DNA from: Candidatus Eremiobacterota bacterium
GTDB lineage: Bacteria > Vulcanimicrobiota > CADAWZ01 > Ess09-12
Length of the DNA: 64,000 nucleotides
Assembly (NCBI GenBank): GCA_031082125.1
Contig: JAVHLM010000002.1
Coordinates: 175,012-239,011, forward strand
Direction of reading: 5' to 3'
A program made the position numbers and the translations under genes. The notes beneath the pieces are model-generated. The model had not been told where the DNA came from. It saw only the letters and a program-made list of their open reading frames with translations, and searched no databases. Positions 60,191-64,000 of the stretch are shown piece by piece (the first letter of the stretch is position 1; each line of letters starts with the position of its first letter).

Positions 60191-60215
60191 AAATATGACA
60201 AATCCTATCATATTT
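60191..60215. promoter_or_regulatory. Candidate Rrf2 operator
   Basis: AAATATGA (60191-60198) and TCATATTT (60208-60215), an 8-bp perfect inverted repeat with a 9-bp spacer, 25 bp in total. The right arm covers part of the -10 box of the rrf2 promoter, a position that would block polymerase. Confidence 0.6.
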
Positions 60216-60241
60216 ATAACATATTTTTGGAAATAGTGCAA
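60213..60241 (-). promoter_or_regulatory. Promoter of the rrf2-led operon
   Basis: On the minus strand, TTGCAC (60236-60241), 17 bp and TATAAA (60213-60218). The start near 60206 leaves a ~28-nt leader, inside the palindrome. Confidence 0.72.
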
Positions 60242-60299
60242 GAGCCGAAAGTACCCGGCAAGGCGGGAAATTCACAGGAGAATAATTATCAAAAGTTAC

Positions 60300-60328
60300 T
60301 TGTAAGGGTAATGCATTTCGTGTATAAT
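60300..60328 (+). promoter_or_regulatory. Promoter of the arylsulfotransferase-like operon
   Basis: TTGTAA (60300-60305), 17 bp and a perfect TATAAT (60323-60328). The start near 60335 leaves a ~37-nt leader. It probably also drives cysD and cysN. Confidence 0.75.
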
Positions 60329-60371
60329 GAAAAAGATTGAATCATTCTATCTTGAAATCATCTAAACCACT

Positions 60372-61922
60372 ATGAACGTACCACTTTTCCAGAAGCCCTT
60401 CATGAAAGTGGTCTTCTGGATTTTTCTTGCCGTTTCACTTGGGCTGGGAATATATTACCTTTCAGGCGCCGGCTCTGAGAAGGTTGATTTCGGAGGAAAT
60501 GCAATCGAGACCAACGTGGCTGAAGACCCGCCCGTAGAGTTTACCGCCACCCTCCCAGGATATGGTGATCCCGGTAACACAACGCCTGAGCCCACGGAAA
60601 CACCGGGGATTCCCAGGAAGACTCCCAGGGCCACGAAAAGCCCCAAGGCCTCCAAGTCCCCCCAGGGAGGGCAGAACCAGATCCTGACCCTCCCCTATCT
60701 GTCACGGGTGCCCATTGCGGTCAGGGACAGGGGCAAATCGGGCGTCATGACCTATAAGGAAAAGGAATGCTACGACGGCCTCAACCTCTATGCCTCCAAG
60801 TGGAGAAGCGAGGCCCGCCTCATGGACATGCGCGGTAAAGTAGTCCACCGGTGGGCCATCGATTCCAACAATGAGTGGCAGAATACCGTAGTGGACCCCC
60901 AGGGCAACCTTTACTTTCTGGAAGTGGGTGTCAGGGTGGGAAAGCTGGACTGGTACTCCAATTATCTCTGGACAAACGACCGCGAATTTCACCACTGGAT
61001 TGACATAGCCAAGAATGGCGATATCTACACACTAATATGGGATAAGTACGAGCTCCAGTATGACAACAGGCTCGTTCCCGCCCTCACAGACTTCCTTGCG
61101 GTGCTCTCACCGAAGGGGGAGATGAAAAAGGCCATTTCTGTCTACGAGCTGCTGGGCTCCCAGATCCCCAAGAAAAGGCTCAAGACCCTTTCCGAAAGCG
61201 TCTATATGACTCAGCAGAACATGCCGCCCATGCCCGGAGGCGACTTTGATCTCTTTCACACCAACACCATTGTGAAAATAGAGCGGGACATCCCCGGCCT
61301 GTGCAAGAAGGGTGACATGCTTATCTGCGTGAGGCAGCTTGATACGGTCGCCATTGTCGATCCCGACAGGAAAAAGGTGCTATGGCAGTGGGGCCCCGGG
61401 GTGCTCAGCATGTCCCACAGCCCCGTGCTTCTTGACAACAATAATATTCTGGTCTTTGACAACGGCACGGTGGAGAAGCATTTCAGCAGGATCGTGGAAG
61501 TCGATCCCTTTACCAAGAAAATTGTCTATGAATACAAGGGAAATCCCCCTCAGGACTTCTACACCGTAGAAGCCGGAGCGGTGCAGGCACTCCCCAACGG
61601 GAACATGCTCATCACCGAGTCCAACAGAGGGAAAGTCTTCGAGGTCACAAGGAGCGGGAAAGTGGTGTGGGAGTTCTATAACCCCGATATAGAAAGCAAC
61701 CAGCGCTCCACCATCTTTCGCATGACAAGGCTTGACAAGGCATTGTCCGAAAAGCTTCTCAAGAAAGTGAAAAAAGACGAATCATCAATGCCGGGGCAGC
61801 AGATGCCGGGGCAGCAGATGCCGGGGCAGCAGATGCAGGGGCAGCAGATGCCGGGGCAACAGATGCCGGGGCAGATGCCGGGACAGCAGATGCCGCCGGG
61901 ACCGGGACCCGGGGGATTTTAA
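60372..61922 (+). CDS. Arylsulfotransferase-like propeller protein, membrane anchored
   Basis: The 516-residue protein has one N-terminal membrane anchor (about residues 13-31), a Pro/Thr/Lys-rich spacer (~55-105) and a beta-propeller body with the Arylsulfotran_2 text FHTNTIVKIERD, MLICVRQLDTVAIVDP, VLWQWGPG, MSHSPVLLDNNNILVFDNG and VQALPNGNMLITES. ASST enzymes move sulfate between phenols through a His; whether this one does is uncertain. It ends in tandem MPGQQ units. cysD begins 16 bp later. The start is uncertain because no strong ribosome site is seen before ATG 60372; ATG 60402 is possible. Confidence 0.8.
   Translation: MNVPLFQKPFMKVVFWIFLAVSLGLGIYYLSGAGSEKVDFGGNAIETNVAEDPPVEFTATLPGYGDPGNTTPEPTETPGIPRKTPRATKSPKASKSPQGGQNQILTLPYLSRVPIAVRDRGKSGVMTYKEKECYDGLNLYASKWRSEARLMDMRGKVVHRWAIDSNNEWQNTVVDPQGNLYFLEVGVRVGKLDWYSNYLWTNDREFHHWIDIAKNGDIYTLIWDKYELQYDNRLVPALTDFLAVLSPKGEMKKAISVYELLGSQIPKKRLKTLSESVYMTQQNMPPMPGGDFDLFHTNTIVKIERDIPGLCKKGDMLICVRQLDTVAIVDPDRKKVLWQWGPGVLSMSHSPVLLDNNNILVFDNGTVEKHFSRIVEVDPFTKKIVYEYKGNPPQDFYTVEAGAVQALPNGNMLITESNRGKVFEVTRSGKVVWEFYNPDIESNQRSTIFRMTRLDKALSEKLLKKVKKDESSMPGQQMPGQQMPGQQMQGQQMPGQQMPGQMPGQQMPPGPGPGGF
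61788..61901 (+). repeat. 15-bp minisatellite coding MPGQQ units
   Basis: Tandem ATGCCGGGGCAGCAG-type units begin at 61788, 61803, 61818, 61833 (with CAG for CCG), 61848, 61863 (12 bp) and 61875, then decay. They encode Met-Pro-Gly-Gln-Gln near the C-terminus. Copy number is likely to vary by slippage. Confidence 0.9.
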
Positions 61923-61938
61923 GCGCGGAAACAACCAG

Positions 61939-62739
61939 ATGGAATATCTTGACGAGCTCGAAAGCAAAAGCATCTTTATCATACGGGAGGCTTACAGCCG
62001 CCTGAAGAACGTTTCCCTTCTGTGGTCCATCGGGAAGGATTCCACTTCCATGCTCTGGATTGCCCGGAAGGCCTTTTTCGGGTCCATCCCCTTCCCCGTG
62101 ATGCATATCGACACGAGCTACAAGTTCGGGGAGATCTATGAATTCAGGGACAAATATGCGAGGGAGTGGGGGCTTGAGCTTCTCATCAGCAGGAACGATG
62201 AAGCTCTCAAGGGGGGGATGTCCCCCGAGGTGGAAAAGCTCCAGTGCTGCAATGCTCTGAAGACTGAAGCCCTGAAGGGGACCCTTGCAAGCCGCCGCTT
62301 CCAGGGGCTGATCCTTGCCATCAGGAGGGATGAGCACGGCATAAGGGCCAAGGAGCGGTACTTCTCCCCCAGGGACAGCGACTTTCAGTGGAACTATCAG
62401 AACCAGCCTGCCGAGCTCTGGGATTATTACTCGGGGGAGCCTTCCAGGGAAAAGCACTTCAGAATCCACCCTATGCTCCACTGGACAGAGCTTGACATAT
62501 GGCGCTATGTCCAGAGGGAGCGCATTCCCATAGTGAGCCTCTATTTCGCAAAGAAGGGGAAGCGGTACAGGAGCATAGGCTGCGAGACCTGCTGCAGCCC
62601 CGTTGACTCCCAGGCCACCACCGTCGCCAAGATAGTGAAGGAGCTGGAAACCACCAAGGTTGCCGAGAGGAGCGGTCGTGCCCAGGACAAGGAAGATACT
62701 TACACCATGCAGAAGCTGAGAAGCCTGGGTTACATGTAA
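61939..62739 (+). CDS. cysD: Sulfate adenylyltransferase subunit 2
   Basis: CysD with the GTPase CysN makes adenylyl sulfate (APS) from ATP and sulfate. The 266-residue protein has the PP-loop SIGKDSTSML, HIDTSYKFGEIYEFRD, LILAIRRDEHGIRAKE and the C-terminal RYRSIGCETCCSPVDS motif, all CysD landmarks. cysN starts 2 bp after the stop. In assimilation the next gene is often cysC or a reductase, but the window ends inside cysN. Its position after the arylsulfotransferase-like gene suggests a sulfation link, which is inference. Confidence 0.95.
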   Translation: MEYLDELESKSIFIIREAYSRLKNVSLLWSIGKDSTSMLWIARKAFFGSIPFPVMHIDTSYKFGEIYEFRDKYAREWGLELLISRNDEALKGGMSPEVEKLQCCNALKTEALKGTLASRRFQGLILAIRRDEHGIRAKERYFSPRDSDFQWNYQNQPAELWDYYSGEPSREKHFRIHPMLHWTELDIWRYVQRERIPIVSLYFAKKGKRYRSIGCETCCSPVDSQATTVAKIVKELETTKVAERSGRAQDKEDTYTMQKLRSLGYM

Positions 62740-62741
62740 CT

Positions 62742-64000
62742 ATGAAAAGAAAGACGCTCAAGATAATAATTATCGGCCATGTGGATCATGGCAAGTCCAC
62801 CCTCATAGGCCGCCTGCTCCTGGATACCAACTCGCTCCCGAAAGAGACTGTGGCTGAGCTCAAGAAGATTTCAAGGGAGCTGGGGCGGGACACGGAGCTT
62901 GCGTACCTCACTGATCAGCTCAAAGAGGAGCGCGAGCAGAGAATCACCATTGACACGACGCAGATATTTTTCAAGACGCCTAAAAGGGATTATGTAATCA
63001 TTGACGTGCCGGGCCACGTGGAGTTTCTGAAGAACATGATAAGCGGCGCCACCCTCGCCGAGGTGGCCGTCCTTATCGTGGACACCAACGAGGGCATCAT
63101 GGAGCAGACAAGGCGCCACGCCTATATCATCAAGCTCCTTGGGATAGAGAGGGTCATCGTCCTTTTCAACAAGATGGACCTTGTAGGATATGACCGTGCA
63201 AGATTTGAAGCGGTGCGCAGAGAACTGCTGCAGTTTCTCGAAAACCTCGCCATTGTAAACCCCATTGCCATCCCCGTTTCAGCCTGGAAGGGCGACAACA
63301 TCTCAAAGCCTTCCCGGGCAATGGCCTGGTATGAAGGCCTCCCCTTCCTGGCTGCCCTGGAATCGGTGGAGAGCGGAGAGAAAAAGGCAGGGAGATACTT
63401 CAGGTTCCCCGTCCAGGATGTCTATGAACGACTTGGCGAGAGAGTGATGGTAGGAAGGATTGCCTCGGGCACCGTCAGGGAGGGAGACAGGGTCCTCAGG
63501 CTTCCCGAAGGCACCGCGGCAATGGTAAAGAAGATAGCGGTCTACCCCGCCACGAAGCCAAGCGCCGATGAAGGGGAGAGCGTGGGCATCATTGCGCCCG
63601 AAGCCCCCGGGGCGAAAAGGGGCGACGTGCTTGGCGATATAAATGATCCCCCCCTTGTGACCACGTCCTTCACGGGTAACGTGTTCTGGATGTCCCAGGA
63701 GCCCCTTGAAGCGGATAAGCCCGTGACGCTTCTGCTGGCCACGCAGGAAGCCACGTGCCGGCCCATCTCCATTGAGAAGCGTATCAACTCTTCAACGCTT
63801 GAAGTCATCGAGGAGCATGCTCGAAAGCTTGAAATGAATGAAGCAGCCATCGTGAAGTTCGCTGCCGAGTCCCCCCTGGTGGTGGAGCTTTTCTCCCATG
63901 TCGAGGAGCTCGGAAGGTTTGTCATCGAGAAGGACTACACCGTAATGGGCGCAGGAATAGTGACTGCAATTGATGCACAGGGGCATCCACGAGCGCGCTA
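62742..64000 (+). CDS. cysN: Sulfate adenylyltransferase subunit 1 (GTPase), 3' partial
   Basis: CysN couples GTP hydrolysis to APS formation by CysD. About 419 residues are visible before the window ends, with the frame open to base 64000. The elongation-factor-like GTPase motifs are G1 GHVDHGKST, the TDQLKEEREQRITIDTTQ segment, G3 DVPGH and G4 NKMD, followed by domain 2. ATG 62742 follows the cysD stop by 2 bp. Whether a CysC kinase is fused at the C-terminus cannot be seen. Confidence 0.94.
   Translation, partial: MKRKTLKIIIIGHVDHGKSTLIGRLLLDTNSLPKETVAELKKISRELGRDTELAYLTDQLKEEREQRITIDTTQIFFKTPKRDYVIIDVPGHVEFLKNMISGATLAEVAVLIVDTNEGIMEQTRRHAYIIKLLGIERVIVLFNKMDLVGYDRARFEAVRRELLQFLENLAIVNPIAIPVSAWKGDNISKPSRAMAWYEGLPFLAALESVESGEKKAGRYFRFPVQDVYERLGERVMVGRIASGTVREGDRVLRLPEGTAAMVKKIAVYPATKPSADEGESVGIIAPEAPGAKRGDVLGDINDPPLVTTSFTGNVFWMSQEPLEADKPVTLLLATQEATCRPISIEKRINSSTLEVIEEHARKLEMNEAAIVKFAAESPLVVELFSHVEELGRFVIEKDYTVMGAGIVTAIDAQGHPRAR

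Overview
The window is a gene-dense bacterial chromosome segment, moderately GC-rich by eye, with short intergenic gaps, standard code and ATG, GTG and TTG starts. I cannot place the organism securely. The gene content suggests an uncultivated, envelope-bearing heterotroph rich in regulatory proteins. It has an EtfAB plus membrane Fe-S oxidoreductase module, ResB, Lgt/LspA, SecDF, a Firmicutes-like Prp protease next to L21, a transcription attenuator before ileS, many TPR and kinase-like proteins, and a solitary FliP. No rRNA, tRNA, CRISPR, insertion sequence or prophage was recognised. Promoters read as ordinary sigma70 boxes (TTGACA or TTTACA, 17 bp, TATAAT).

Layout. 1-5.8 kb: electron-transfer genes etfB and etfA, a stand-alone ClpX-type zinc finger, an ETF:quinone-type Fe-S oxidoreductase and resB. 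5.8-14.4 kb: POT-like transporter, hemB, a degenerate Ser/Thr kinase, a secreted DUF6599-like protein, a novel repeat protein, an eight-blade PQQ propeller, an ankyrin protein and a 4-TM protein. 14.4-26.7 kb: housekeeping genes rplU, prp, ileS behind an attenuator, lspA, lgt, a PMT-type glycosyltransferase, an RluD-type synthase, tgt, secD and an enlarged secF. 26.7-35.4 kb: a stand-alone I9-like inhibitor, a PAS/anti-sigma-type ATPase, glyS, a hybrid histidine kinase, a response regulator, fliP and a TPR protein. 35.5-38.1 kb: a P1B-4 metal ATPase and two small proteins. 38.1-55.7 kb: a signalling block with a pseudokinase-ATPase-TPR giant, an RsbW-like ATPase next to a histidine-kinase-like protein without its phosphoacceptor His, REC-GGDEF, a 1318-residue TPR protein with a kinase-like partner, two bacterial-PH-like membrane proteins and an HD-GYP protein. 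55.7-60.2 kb: an RRM protein, a HAD hydrolase and an Rrf2-ABC ATPase-GTPase-Fe-S protein cluster. 60.3-64 kb: an arylsulfotransferase-like protein followed by cysD and the first part of cysN.

Two themes stand out. The first is signalling proteins that keep their fold but lose catalytic residues: three Ser/Thr kinase-like proteins, one histidine-kinase-like protein, a GGDDF cyclase and a GYV phosphodiesterase. They sit beside TPR and anti-sigma-type partners, which suggests scaffolding or binding-based signalling. The second is the minus-strand cluster at 57.5-60.2 kb. It pairs an ABC ATPase that has no permease with a cysteine-containing HypB/UreG-like P-loop protein and a four-cysteine Fe-S protein, under an Rrf2 regulator with a palindromic site over its own promoter. 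This looks like a metal- or cofactor-handling system I cannot name, and it is my best candidate for an undescribed system. Domain assignments come from reading motifs; no database search was run.
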